The notes: a model not told the origin generated them from the letters alone. A stretch of 64,000 bases of DNA from Nostoc sp. CHAB 5824 (GCF_020829665.1 NZ_JAIVFT010000008.1:62001-126000); one strand, 5' to 3'. Shown: positions 17,725 to 26,902, counted from the first letter of the stretch. Numbers and translations: made by a program.

Positions 17725-18630
17725 ATGGATTTAAAATATAATCTTGTTGGTTTTGATCTACCGCATAGAGATTATGATGACCGTTTGCGACGGATACTGA
17801 CAGCAGCATTACCCAATCAGAATAATTTTGCTAAATACCCACAATTAAATTATTGGGAGGCGGAGTTTTTCAACTTATATCAAGTTAAAATTTTTCAGCA
17901 ATCTAATATTAATGAAAAATCTGCTATTCTGGAACTTGCCAACCGCAGTTTGTTAGAAGAATCATATTTTATTGAGAAAGCGGGCGTTGGCTACATGGCA
18001 AAAATGGTACTGTTAGCAGAAACAGTTGAAGAACGAATGCTTTATGGATTATTTACGGCTGATGAAGCTACCCACCTTCACCAAATTAGCCATTTTTTAC
18101 CAGAAATTGAAGTAACTAGCACGGACGATCCGTTTTTGCGCTTACTATCAGAAGTGGTTGAAAGTCCAGATAAAACAGTTTTATTGTTTGTGCTTCAAGT
18201 CGTTTTAGAAGGATGGGGTTTAAGCCATTATCGGCGTTTAGCAAAGGAATGCCGCTATCCAGTTTTAGCAGAACTTTTTTCCAGTTTTTTACAATCTGAA
18301 TCCCGTCATCACGCCACGGGAACCACCTTGTTTAATCAAATTACTGTTTCAGCATTGAGTCAAACAACAATTCTCAATGTATTAGCACAGTTTTTGTTTA
18401 TGGTACAGGTGGGGCCACAAAGTTTACTTGTAGCAATCGAACAAGTGAAAGGACATCTGACGCGATCGCAAAAAATCCAAATTTTAGAAGAACTAGATAC
18501 AGAGACTCACAGCGGAACGCGATTACAAATATTGCGATCGCTCATGGGGGCAAAATCAGCCCAACCTATCCTGCAAACTTTAGAAGAACGTGGAGCCTTT
18601 GAACCACTCCCCGCCCATCAATGTGTGTAA
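17725..18630 (+). CDS. Ferritin-like di-iron protein
   Basis: A 301-aa helical protein with the two-fold E...ExxH ligand pattern of ferritin-like oxygenases: LLEESYF (about 75), the DEATHLH segment (about 113), VLEGWGLSHYRR (about 157-168) and ESRHHATG (about 192-199). Such proteins bind two irons and activate O2, or store iron in some members. Lying in an operon with Rieske enzymes, another di-iron protein and a ferredoxin, it most probably oxidises the same lipid or amine product. I cannot assign a named family. Confidence 0.6.
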   Translation: MDLKYNLVGFDLPHRDYDDRLRRILTAALPNQNNFAKYPQLNYWEAEFFNLYQVKIFQQSNINEKSAILELANRSLLEESYFIEKAGVGYMAKMVLLAETVEERMLYGLFTADEATHLHQISHFLPEIEVTSTDDPFLRLLSEVVESPDKTVLLFVLQVVLEGWGLSHYRRLAKECRYPVLAELFSSFLQSESRHHATGTTLFNQITVSALSQTTILNVLAQFLFMVQVGPQSLLVAIEQVKGHLTRSQKIQILEELDTETHSGTRLQILRSLMGAKSAQPILQTLEERGAFEPLPAHQCV

Positions 18631-18669
18631 TAAATATCAATTTTATCTCTGCGTTAAATAAAAACGGAT

Positions 18670-19875
18670 ATGGAAAAAACTATTCATCGCAAATTACAAA
18701 TTAACCACACCCGCAACAAACAGCAAGATCATACTGCTTTAATGGATGAAGCAGTTACCAATTTTCGCTATGAAGATTGTCAAAACGAGTATTGGAACCC
18801 AGAAGAGTTTTCCCTACTATATGGTACACCTTTATGGGAACAGTCCAGCCAACATCAGCGTATAATTTTGAACCAACTTTACTGGGTAGCTTACTACTCA
18901 CAAATTGTTTCTGCCGAAATTGCAACTATCTTTTTCAATCAAACCAGTGCAGCCGGACTTTACGCCCAAGAGGATTTTCGCTTAATCTGCGATACCTTAG
19001 ATTTGGAATCCTCCCAGGAGCGATCGCACATTAACGCCTTCCGCACAATTGCCAAACAGGTTGAACAAGCATTATTTGGGGAACTTATCTTTACCTACCC
19101 CATGCGCGGCCCCTTTACAGAAACGATGGTTTATGCTGACACCAATGCCCTAAAAACTTGGTGGAAAAAAACTCAACTTCAATACTTTGGGCTGATTTCT
19201 GCGAATAATACTTTTTTGGCTTGTCAGTATTTCACAGTACGGGGAGTGCGGACACTAAACGGCAAGTTAGTACAGCACAAACTCAGCAATTATTATCAAA
19301 AACATCCCCATCCTGAAGCGGCTCCAATTCCTGCTAAAATCTCATATTATCACTTTTTGGATGAAAGTTTTCACTTCAATAGTTCGACAATTATATCTCA
19401 CGATGTTATCACTTGTCTTAAGCCACCGACTGCTTTTGAGCAACTGGTTGCTAATTTAGGATTGCTGGGATGTCAGCGCGATCATTTTCATTTTTCGGCT
19501 GCGATTAACGGGATTTTCTGGTACGATCCGGCGCTGTATAGCAAGATTTATCGGGTCTTGCGATCGCCAATCTTTGAGATGAGTGACAATGATGCTAAAG
19601 AAATGATGCGGCGTTGTTTTACGGAGGAGTCGAAAGGATTAAAACGCAGTTTTTCAACTCATCAGGAGGCAATGAAATCTTATCAAGTGTATATTGAAAA
19701 ACTCGATTATCTTTGGCAACGTAATCGGGATATGTCGCTGATGGGAACTAATTCAATTTCTCGATATTTGGCAACTCAACAAATGGCTTTTCAAAGTTTT
19801 GAACACCAAGAGAATTTGTTTTTATCTCACGTAGAGACGCATAAGCGTAGAGAGGAATTGGAGAGTTTTGTTTAG
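18670..19875 (+). CDS. AurF-like di-iron oxygenase
   Basis: A 401-aa helical protein. Likely ligands are in SAEIATIFF (about 77), ESSQERSHINAF (about 116-127) and FLDESFHFNSS (about 234-244), an arrangement resembling AurF-type amine N-oxygenases and related di-iron oxygenases. If it acts like AurF, it would oxidise an amino group; oxidation of a carbon is equally possible. The last 15 residues (HVETHKRREELE) are encoded by sequence resembling a GTAGAGACGC-type dispersed repeat, so the native C-terminus may have been extended. Family call moderate. Confidence 0.5.
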   Translation: MEKTIHRKLQINHTRNKQQDHTALMDEAVTNFRYEDCQNEYWNPEEFSLLYGTPLWEQSSQHQRIILNQLYWVAYYSQIVSAEIATIFFNQTSAAGLYAQEDFRLICDTLDLESSQERSHINAFRTIAKQVEQALFGELIFTYPMRGPFTETMVYADTNALKTWWKKTQLQYFGLISANNTFLACQYFTVRGVRTLNGKLVQHKLSNYYQKHPHPEAAPIPAKISYYHFLDESFHFNSSTIISHDVITCLKPPTAFEQLVANLGLLGCQRDHFHFSAAINGIFWYDPALYSKIYRVLRSPIFEMSDNDAKEMMRRCFTEESKGLKRSFSTHQEAMKSYQVYIEKLDYLWQRNRDMSLMGTNSISRYLATQQMAFQSFEHQENLFLSHVETHKRREELESFV

Positions 19876-19893
19876 ATAAAGTTGTTTTGTATT

Positions 19894-20184
19894 ATGGCTG
19901 ACTTCTGTACAATATCCTTTCCGGGAAGTGATTTTCTTCCTATCAGTCTGGAATGTCATCAAAGTTTGTCTGAACATCTCACGATTCAGAATTCACCTGT
20001 TTTGTTTGGTTGTCGGACTGGTATTTGTGGCACTTGTTTGGTTGAGGTTATTGGTGATATTCCTCCTCCCCAACCTGATGAACAGGAAATGCTGGAGACA
20101 TTAGTAGCTAATCATGCTCATGTGCGATTAGCTTGTCAACTTGAGCTTACAGGTAATGTGCTAATTCGTAGGCTGGAAGGATGA
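19894..20184 (+). CDS. Plant-type 2Fe-2S ferredoxin
   Basis: A 96-aa protein from ATG 19894 (an in-frame TTG lies 12 bases earlier). Cluster ligands are C-R-T-G-I-C-G-T-C (about 40-48) and the fourth Cys in RLACQLEL (about 80). It is the electron carrier expected for the Rieske and di-iron oxygenases of the operon, of which it is the last gene before the DUF262 insertion. No ferredoxin reductase is encoded nearby; a photosynthetic cell can use a general one. Confidence 0.88.
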   Translation: MADFCTISFPGSDFLPISLECHQSLSEHLTIQNSPVLFGCRTGICGTCLVEVIGDIPPPQPDEQEMLETLVANHAHVRLACQLELTGNVLIRRLEG

Positions 20185-20207
20185 GTTTGTTTAATGTAGT
20201 GATTTCA

Positions 20208-21797
20208 TCAACTAACCTGTGAAAGTTCTTTTGCTTTTTTAATAAGCAAGTCAGCTCTTGCAACTAAAAAGCTATCATAATCATCTGTAAACATATTAGT
20301 TGGGCAGAAATGAGTTGACAGTATTTCGTTCAAAATTTTATTGTCAGGGGGCATTTCAGGGCGATAACGGCTAGGTGATTTATCTTTGATTTTATTGTTA
20401 TCGGTTCTAGCAAGTAAAGAGAAGTTTGCCAGACAGTTGATTTGTTCATCCTGATACTTACTTGCCTGGCTCTCTAGGTAGGCTTTAGGAAAGATATGAT
20501 GAAACTCTTTTCGATTCCCTTGAGATAAAACTTCTTGCAAGGATATATTCGTACCTTGAATAAAGTTCAAGGGCTTACCTTGTGCTAAAAGGAGAATAAA
20601 AGTCTCAGTTGCAACTGAAGACCTTCGGAAGGTTTTTTTAATGAAGAAATCAACATCCAGTAATACATCAAAATCTCCGAGTTTATGAGGTTCACCAGCC
20701 TTAAGTTTTTGCACTTCTACCAAATCTATATAAGTACTTTTAGCCCCTCCTCTTGCATATCGTTGCGAAAAACATGCACGCCAAAACCACTTTTTAATAA
20801 CTTTATATTGTTCTTCAGGAATAGGAGAAGGCTGCTTTTGTGAAGAAGCAAAGAACGATGCTAAAACCGTTAAGAGATTCTCCATTGGTAAAAGTTTAAG
20901 TGAGAAAACATTTAACTCATCTTTCAAAAAATCTATAGCTCTAAATATTCCTATACGGATTTCATCAAACTTTTCTCTTACTGCACTACCAGGAAGGTTC
21001 ATAAAATCTTCTGGATCAGCACTATTCATTACTACAGCCGAACAACACTTGAGGAGTAAATCTGAACCAACTTCTTTGAAGCCAAATGGTTCCAGTTCTT
21101 CGGCAAGTTCCTTAAATTTTTCCTGTAAGTCAAAATCATCGCTCCAGTTCCATACAGATAAAAGCTGGAAAGTATCTAATTCAACACCTTGTCGATTGAT
21201 CCTCTCAAAAACCGTTGCAACATACTTACGCTCTTCGCTTTCAAACCTTTCTAAAGGAATCCGAGCTTTTGTAAATCTTTCTACTAAATCATCTATTTGT
21301 TGTGCTAAACTTTCATCCAGATTTCTAGTCACCTGTCTATATTTAGGAGAATCAAAGACGTATTTTAATGGAAAATATTTCTTAGGCTCATAGTTTGTGA
21401 AATCTTCTAAATATTGAAATCGAACTGATGCTTCAGTGTTGAGTTCAAAGAACAAATGTGTCCAATCAGTGTCTTCACCTTCCTCAGCAGTAAGAGAGGT
21501 TTGAAATATCCCAAAAATAGAGGTTATTCTTTGCTGCCCATCAAGAACATAATCTATAGGATATTCTGGATCATTTTCAAGAAGTCTATAAGGCCCAAGA
21601 TTCCTTTCAGTTCGTAGAGGATTTCTAGTTCTCCAAAGTAATACAGATCCAAAAGGAAAACCTTTATAAATACTATCCATGAAGTAAGCAACTCGATTTG
21701 GTTGCCAAACAAAGCCTCTTTGAAAAGACGGAATTCTAATTCTTCCTCTTTCCAAATCATTGATCAAGTCTTTAATAAAGTAATAAGTATCAGCCAT
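20208..21797 (-). CDS. DUF262 / GmrSD-like protein (defence-type nuclease)
   Basis: A 529-aa protein from ATG 21797 (MADTYYF); an in-frame ATG at 21824 is less likely because it lies in remnant Rieske sequence. The N-terminus has the DUF262 signature: IPSFQRGFVWQ and VLDGQQRITSIFGIF (about 30-95). The C-terminal part contains EFHHIFPKAYLE (about 437-448), the HNH-like H of the DUF1524 half. GmrSD-type proteins are modification-dependent restriction enzymes; single-chain DUF262 proteins are common in phage defence islands. It runs against the flanking oxygenase genes and looks inserted. Confidence 0.8.
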   Translation of the reverse strand: MADTYYFIKDLINDLERGRIRIPSFQRGFVWQPNRVAYFMDSIYKGFPFGSVLLWRTRNPLRTERNLGPYRLLENDPEYPIDYVLDGQQRITSIFGIFQTSLTAEEGEDTDWTHLFFELNTEASVRFQYLEDFTNYEPKKYFPLKYVFDSPKYRQVTRNLDESLAQQIDDLVERFTKARIPLERFESEERKYVATVFERINRQGVELDTFQLLSVWNWSDDFDLQEKFKELAEELEPFGFKEVGSDLLLKCCSAVVMNSADPEDFMNLPGSAVREKFDEIRIGIFRAIDFLKDELNVFSLKLLPMENLLTVLASFFASSQKQPSPIPEEQYKVIKKWFWRACFSQRYARGGAKSTYIDLVEVQKLKAGEPHKLGDFDVLLDVDFFIKKTFRRSSVATETFILLLAQGKPLNFIQGTNISLQEVLSQGNRKEFHHIFPKAYLESQASKYQDEQINCLANFSLLARTDNNKIKDKSPSRYRPEMPPDNKILNEILSTHFCPTNMFTDDYDSFLVARADLLIKKAKELSQVS

Positions 21798-21818
21798 AGA
21801 AAATCCCCCACATTCACC

Positions 21819-21957
21819 ATGCAATTTTCAGATTGTATATTGTCGCACTAAGCGAGCAATTACAAGCTAACATTGTACTAGTATGATCGCTGTTAGTGGG
21901 AATTGGTGATATTTCGTCGCAAGGATTGATAACCCGTAGCTTTGCGCGATCGCTTTA
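21819..21957 (+). pseudogene. Degraded copy of the 5' end of Rieske gene 3
   Basis: From ATGCAATTTTCAGATT to GTAGCTTTGCGCGATCGCT this stretch follows the first 140 bases of the gene at 22740 almost base for base, with small gaps and several substitutions that break the frame. The matching parts include ATTGTCGCACT, AGCGA, TTACAA and CCCGTAGCTTTGCGCGATCGC. It is a decayed partial duplication lying exactly at the edge of the inserted DUF262 gene. Confidence 0.8.
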
Positions 21958-21961
21958 TTTA

Positions 21962-22393
21962 CTAACTACCTATATTTTTTAACTCCCCTGGTGCAATTAC
22001 TAAAATTCCTGCGCTGACAAATCCAGAGGCATCACGAGTTACGATCGCATCAACCCCATGTGTTATTCCACAAGCACACTGCACCGCATCCTCAAAATCT
22101 TGAAAATTAAGTGCAATCGCTCGTTCCAAAATTCCTTTATCGACTGTACAAATATGTAAATCTGTCAGAATTTGTGCAATTGCATCTTGAGCAGCGATGT
22201 CTACGACGGGCTACGCCTACGCACCCGCTGCTTTGCGGACAATGTAATAGATGTTAGTAATTGTTGTTGCTGCAATAAACCCCTCGATTTCACCAGCATC
22301 AATTTTTGCAAACAGTTTTACCGCATCCTCTACAAAAGGTTCTCGCTCTTGTAAACAATCAAGCACAACATTTGTATCAATTAAAATTCGCAT
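21962..22393 (-). pseudogene. PIN-domain toxin disrupted by a dispersed repeat
   Basis: From ATG 22393 the frame reads MRILIDTNVVLDCLQERE (first PIN Asp), a normal middle and, after residue 58, two TAG codons, then DIAAQDAIAQILTDLHICTV, DFEDAVQCACGI and VDAIVTRDASGF, the remaining acidic PIN motifs, to the stop at 21962. The two stops lie in a dispersed repeat at 22193-22222 that has inserted in this gene without shifting the frame. The antitoxin gene overlaps its start, so the pair was a VapBC-type operon with a dead toxin. Confidence 0.88.
22193..22222. repeat. Dispersed repeat inside the PIN toxin gene
   Basis: AGCGATGTCTACGACGGGCT followed by ACGCCTACGC is the reverse complement of the repeat seen at 43155-43186 and close to 2404-2433. 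Read on the minus strand in the PIN frame it supplies two TAG stops. Confidence 0.85.
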
Positions 22394-22611
22394 TATTGAT
22401 ATTTTTCAGTCAGATAGTTAACATAATCTACTTCAACATCTTCACTTGATATTTCTGTACCTTTTGCAATCCCTCGCAGTCGGGACAAGTTACCTTTTTT
22501 CAATTCATAATTAGTTTCTTGCTGTAGCGACTCCAAAAGAATCTGCACTAGTGTCCAGCGATCGCTAATTGGTAACTCTAATACCTGCTTTTGCAATTGT
22601 TGTAATGTCAT
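22393..22611 (-). CDS. VapB-like antitoxin (orphaned)
   Basis: A 72-aa protein: LQKQVLELPISDRWTLVQIL at residues 6-25 resembles the N-terminal helix pattern of cyanobacterial antitoxins encoded upstream of PIN genes, followed by a charged tail with EDVEVDYVNYLTEKY. Its stop overlaps the toxin ATG (TAATG), the usual tight coupling. Its toxin is a pseudogene. Confidence 0.7.
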   Translation of the reverse strand: MTLQQLQKQVLELPISDRWTLVQILLESLQQETNYELKKGNLSRLRGIAKGTEISSEDVEVDYVNYLTEKYQ

Positions 22612-22739
22612 GCTCGTTTTCCCGTCTTAGGTTATCTCATTTTTAATTGTAAATTAGCTGTTTTGGAATTCGATAGATACAGCAATGCAGTTCTACTCAA
22701 GACATTGCCATAATTTAAATACGATCGCTCCTACCCACC

Positions 22740-23774
22740 ATGCAATTTGCAGATTTCTGGTACATTGTCGCACTCAGCGAACAGTTACAACCTAACAAGG
22801 TATTACCACGAACCGTTTTAGGAGAATGGTTAGCGATATTTCGCGGTGAAGATGGACAACCCGTAGCTTTGCGCGATCGCTGTTTACACCGCAATAGCCG
22901 TCTGTCAGCAGGTAAAGTTTGTGACGGTGCTTTACAATGTCCCTATCATGGTTGGGTATATGACGGGGTTGGAAACGTTATTGCTGTTCCAGCCGAAGGA
23001 GATGATTTCAAACCTTCCCCACAGCGTCGAGCCAAGTGTTACGCTACTAAAGAACAGGATGGCTATGTTTATGTGCGGTTAGCCGATACTCCAAGTGTTG
23101 CCCCAAGTTTTAATCTTGAACCCTTTTCTATGCCTCACTACCGACAAACAGGATGGGAAACGGTGCGGGTAATTAACCGTTTTGCTAACAATGTTACTAA
23201 TTGTGCAGAGAACTTTATTGATATTCCCCATACGGCTTTTGTTCATCCTGGTGTTTTCCGTACTTCCCGCCAACAAAAGTTAGAGATGACTGTTGAACGC
23301 TGTCATGGTTCGGTTTTGGTGGAGTATCGCAACGAAAACAGTAATTTGGGATGGTACAACCGTTTTCTGAATTTGCAGGGTGCAGAGATTAAACATAGCG
23401 ATCGCTTTTATATGCCCAATATTACCTCTGTCGAATATAAAATGGCACACAATCGCCATTTGTTCATTACCAGTCAATCTATTCCAGAAACCGATAATTC
23501 AACTCTGGTTTACACGGATGTCACCTACAACTATGGTATTTGGAATAAGTTAGCACGTCCCTTTGTGCGCTGGACTGCTCAACACATTATCCGCCAAGAC
23601 GTGGAAATTTTGGGTATTCAGGGGGAAGCGATCGCTAAATACGGAACACAATTTTATAATACGCCTGCGGACACAATTCATATATTTGTCGAGTCAATTA
23701 TAGCAGCTATATCTCGTGGAGAAGATCCGCGTTTATTGCCAAATCAATCAGTAAAAGTTACATTTTGGGTTTAG
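22740..23774 (+). CDS. Rieske non-heme iron oxygenase 3
   Basis: A 344-aa protein of the vanillate-demethylase/pheophorbide oxygenase-like group. The Rieske motif is CLHRNSRLSAGKVCDG with CPYHGW (about 50-72); the mononuclear iron site is NCAENFIDIPHTAFVH (D and two His, about 158-173). It differs from the paralogous pair at 14554 and 16552 and probably catalyses a different oxidation. It opens a second run of genes in the same direction (hydroxylase, acyltransferase, GH3). Part of its 5' end is duplicated at 21819-21957. Confidence 0.85.
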   Translation: MQFADFWYIVALSEQLQPNKVLPRTVLGEWLAIFRGEDGQPVALRDRCLHRNSRLSAGKVCDGALQCPYHGWVYDGVGNVIAVPAEGDDFKPSPQRRAKCYATKEQDGYVYVRLADTPSVAPSFNLEPFSMPHYRQTGWETVRVINRFANNVTNCAENFIDIPHTAFVHPGVFRTSRQQKLEMTVERCHGSVLVEYRNENSNLGWYNRFLNLQGAEIKHSDRFYMPNITSVEYKMAHNRHLFITSQSIPETDNSTLVYTDVTYNYGIWNKLARPFVRWTAQHIIRQDVEILGIQGEAIAKYGTQFYNTPADTIHIFVESIIAAISRGEDPRLLPNQSVKVTFWV

Positions 23775-23816
23775 AAATAATTCGTAATTAATCAATATCA
23801 GTGTGAGCAATCAGAA

Positions 23817-24569
23817 GTGGGAATACAAAACTTTTCACAACTACTAATTTTTGGTTCTTTTATCGGATTAGTTGGTTGGACTATTACTAATCAAGTTGGA
23901 CGAACTCAACTTAAAATAAAAAGTCGTGAAGATTGGCTGCTAGATGGTATAGGATTAACGATTCAAGGAATTTTGATTCCCTTACTACAAGCTACTTTAG
24001 TTTATCGGCTTTATCAACATTTATTACCCAATCAACAAGGATATCTAAAAATATCATTAATTCCAGCTTTTATTATCAGTTTTGTTGTAATTGATTATTT
24101 ATATTATTGGAATCATCGTTTATTACATACTAAATTGTTGTGGAATGTTCATCAAGTTCATCATACTGTTACTCAGATGGATGTATTAGGAACTTCTCGC
24201 AACACACTTTGGACAAGTTTGTTAATTGTTTATTTATGGGTACACACTTTATTTTTGTATCTGTTAGCCAATCCAACAGGTTATTTACTTGGAGTAAGTC
24301 TAACTTCTGCCTTAGATTTATGGCGACATAGCCGCTTGATAATTTCTGCAAATAGCTGGCTTTATCAATTTTTATCTTCTTGGTTAATCCTACCACAAGA
24401 TCATGCTTGGCATCATTGCCGCGAAATTCACAATTATAACTATGGGGCTAATCTGAAAATTTGGGATAAGTTACATGGAACATACTATGAAAGCAAACAA
24501 TTGCCATCTATGATCGGAATTCCTAGCTCATTAAACTTGTTTCAAAAACTTTTCTTTCCATTTTCATGA
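23817..24569 (+). CDS. Fatty acid hydroxylase / sterol desaturase family protein
   Basis: A 250-aa integral membrane protein from GTG 23817. The His clusters of the superfamily are present: HRLLH (about 101-105), HQVHH (about 114-118) and HAWHH (about 196-200). Between them lie hydrophobic helices. The superfamily includes sphingoid C4-hydroxylase (Sur2), fatty acid 2-hydroxylases and sterol desaturases; all use a di-iron centre and O2. The stop overlaps the next gene's ATG by 4 bp. Hydroxylation of a sphingoid or acyl chain is the contextual guess. Confidence 0.85.
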   Translation: MGIQNFSQLLIFGSFIGLVGWTITNQVGRTQLKIKSREDWLLDGIGLTIQGILIPLLQATLVYRLYQHLLPNQQGYLKISLIPAFIISFVVIDYLYYWNHRLLHTKLLWNVHQVHHTVTQMDVLGTSRNTLWTSLLIVYLWVHTLFLYLLANPTGYLLGVSLTSALDLWRHSRLIISANSWLYQFLSSWLILPQDHAWHHCREIHNYNYGANLKIWDKLHGTYYESKQLPSMIGIPSSLNLFQKLFFPFS

Positions 24570-25174
24570 CAGTTATAAGTAAAATCCTTTTGTTTTTTCC
24601 CATCCTTGTATTAATAATAGCTGGGGCATCAATAGTCTACCTCGCTTATTCACCCAACATCTTCAGCATTCTGGCGGTGTTCTTTTCTATTTATGGGCTA
24701 CCAGTGCTAGTTTACCGCTTACATGAATGGGTTTATCCTGTGCGAGAAGGTATTAGTTATTTACAAAATAAAGAATATAATCCCTGGTGGGGTAGTCATC
24801 AAATCCAAGTAATTTATATTGCAATTCCAGTATTGGAAGCAGTGCTGCGGTTGATTCCGGGGGTATTTTCTTATTGGTTGCGATTGTGGGGTGCTAAAGT
24901 GGGGCGAGATGTATACTGGACACCAGGTTTAGAGATTGCCGATCGCAGTTTGTTAGAAATTGGCGATCGCGTCGTTATCGGGCATCGTGTCGGTATTTAT
25001 TCCCATATCATTAAACCCCGCAAGCAAAATTTAATGTTGTATGTCAAAAAAGTCAAGATTGGCAGCAATGTTTTTGTGGGAGCCGGATCTAATCTTGCTC
25101 CTGGTGTAATCATTGGTGATGGTTCTTATTTACCAGCAGCCAGCAACCTTTATCCTAATCAAAAGGTGCAATAA
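24566..25174 (+). CDS. Left-handed beta-helix acyltransferase, membrane-anchored
   Basis: A 202-aa protein. Two hydrophobic segments at the N-terminus (about 5-45) are followed by hexapeptide repeats: LEIADRSLLEIGDRVVIGHRV and VKIGSNVFVGAGSNLAPGVII, GDGSYL, the coils of an LbetaH (LpxA/WcaF-type) fold. Such enzymes O-acetylate or acylate sugars or other alcohols. It sits between a hydroxylase and GH3, overlapping both genes (4 bp and 1 bp), so it should act in the same pathway, for example acylating a hydroxyl group made by the neighbouring oxygenases. Confidence 0.7.
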   Translation: MTVISKILLFFPILVLIIAGASIVYLAYSPNIFSILAVFFSIYGLPVLVYRLHEWVYPVREGISYLQNKEYNPWWGSHQIQVIYIAIPVLEAVLRLIPGVFSYWLRLWGAKVGRDVYWTPGLEIADRSLLEIGDRVVIGHRVGIYSHIIKPRKQNLMLYVKKVKIGSNVFVGAGSNLAPGVIIGDGSYLPAASNLYPNQKVQ

Positions 25175-26700
25175 TGCGTCCGATTATTCAGCTTTTTGGG
25201 CAAATCCTCGCGCCAACTGCGAGGCGATTTCATCAAGCTTTGGATAACCCAGAGTTAATGCAGACATCTGTACAGAGAGAAATTTGCGATCGCCTAATCA
25301 AGAGTGAGTATGGTAAAACTTTGGGGATTCATTCTGTCAACGATTGGCAACGTGTACCAATCGTAGATTATGATGCACTCGAACCCTGGTTAAATCAAAA
25401 GCATCAGCAAATTTCCCTTACTCCCGAACCCATTTTGTTCTATGAAAAAACCTCTGGTAGTAGTGGAGCAGTAAAATGGATTCCTTATACTCAATCTTTG
25501 CGGCGATCGTTTAATCAAATGTTTTGTGTATGGGCGCATGATTTGATTGTACATGGCCCGAAATTTTCCACAGGGAAGCTTTACGCTTGCATCTCGCCGC
25601 AATTAAATGTAGCTGATAGCCAAACTTTACAAAATGATTTAGATTACTTAGATGGTTGGTTGCGTTGGTTTTTGCGTCCTTGGTTGGTGATGCCAAATAA
25701 ACTTAATCGCCTGCATGATGCGAACGTGTTTAAACATCAACTGGCTTTGGCATTATTAGAAACTGATAAATTAGAAATTATTTCTATTTGGAGTCCTAGT
25801 TTTCTAGAAGTACATTTAAAATATATTCAAGAAAATCAGGATTTATTGCGAGGAGAATTACACAATCGGATTTCAGATCATCGCCTGCAACTCCTTAGCG
25901 AAAGTAATATTCCCTGGATGCAACTCTGGCCAAATTTGAAGCTGATTTCTTGCTGGGATAGTGCCAATGCAGCAGATCAAGCTCAGGGATTGCGTTCTGC
26001 TTTTAGCAGCAGCGCCTCGCTATCGCAATTTCCAGGTGTATTAATTCAAGGTAAAGGACTACTAGCAACCGAAGCACCAATAACGATTCCGTTAATTGTC
26101 GCTGGGGGATGTGTTCCAGTTCTGGATGAAGTGTTTTTAGAGTTCGAGGATGATACTGGTTCCCTGTATGGTTTACATGAACTCAACATTGGCAAGGAAT
26201 ACAGTATCATTTTATCGCAGAAGGGAGGATTGTATCGTTATCGAATTGGCGATCGCATCCGGGTAACTCATTACTATCGCCACACACCCTGTTTAGAGTT
26301 TCTTGGACGACATCAAGCCATTAGCGATTTGGTGGGCGAAAAGTTGCAAGAAAACTTTGTCAATAATGCTCTGACTCTGTTGAATTTGCAAGAAACTAAT
26401 TTTAAAAGCTTGATGCCGATTGCCGATCCTCCACACTATATTCTATTATTAGATTCGGCAAAAGAAACCCCAGAAATTATTGCTCAACAACTAGATCTGG
26501 CTCTATCAGCATCACATCATTACAAAATAGCGCGATCGCTCGATCAACTTGCACCACCACAGGTTTTAATCTCTAGTCAAATTCTGGAAGTGTTAGTTTC
26601 TCATCGTATCCGCACTGGAAGTATTTGGGGAGGTATTAAGCATCCAATTCTTGCAACATCACCCATTAGCACTGAACTTTTACAAGAATTGAAAAGGTAA
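25174..26700 (+). CDS. GH3-family adenylating enzyme (acyl amide/ester synthetase-like)
   Basis: A 508-aa protein with the GH3 plan: nucleotide-binding loop YEKTSGSSGAVKWIPYT (about 89-105), a middle hydrophobic domain, and the hinge-region motif LGRHQAISDLVGEKLQE (about 370-386). Plant GH3 enzymes adenylate a carboxylic acid and transfer it to an amine; bacterial ones occur in natural product clusters. Here it could join a fatty acid to a free amine, which would complete a ceramide-like step. It is the last gene of the run 22740-26700, its ATG overlapping the previous stop (TAATG). Confidence 0.8.
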   Translation: MRPIIQLFGQILAPTARRFHQALDNPELMQTSVQREICDRLIKSEYGKTLGIHSVNDWQRVPIVDYDALEPWLNQKHQQISLTPEPILFYEKTSGSSGAVKWIPYTQSLRRSFNQMFCVWAHDLIVHGPKFSTGKLYACISPQLNVADSQTLQNDLDYLDGWLRWFLRPWLVMPNKLNRLHDANVFKHQLALALLETDKLEIISIWSPSFLEVHLKYIQENQDLLRGELHNRISDHRLQLLSESNIPWMQLWPNLKLISCWDSANAADQAQGLRSAFSSSASLSQFPGVLIQGKGLLATEAPITIPLIVAGGCVPVLDEVFLEFEDDTGSLYGLHELNIGKEYSIILSQKGGLYRYRIGDRIRVTHYYRHTPCLEFLGRHQAISDLVGEKLQENFVNNALTLLNLQETNFKSLMPIADPPHYILLLDSAKETPEIIAQQLDLALSASHHYKIARSLDQLAPPQVLISSQILEVLVSHRIRTGSIWGGIKHPILATSPISTELLQELKR

Positions 26701-26902
26701 AGCCACCAATTAGTCCAATACGGTTCGGATAAGCTCTTGAGACAGGGAGGGCATTCACTGCAAAAAAGCCTTGCCCTGTTAACCCAAATAGAAGCGTTAT
26801 TTTTACATCATGCCTAAAATCGGTATTTTGCACCGAACATAATTAACTTGTAAATAATAATGGGCAAAATAAGTACCTCAGCAAGTTAAATCTATATTGA
26901 AC

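Noticed and set aside
14554..19875. Saxitoxin-type cluster (Rieske plus AOS-like enzyme)
   Set aside because: The AOS here is fused to a FAAL, not to a PKS loading module as in SxtA; no amidinotransferase or other sxt genes are present.
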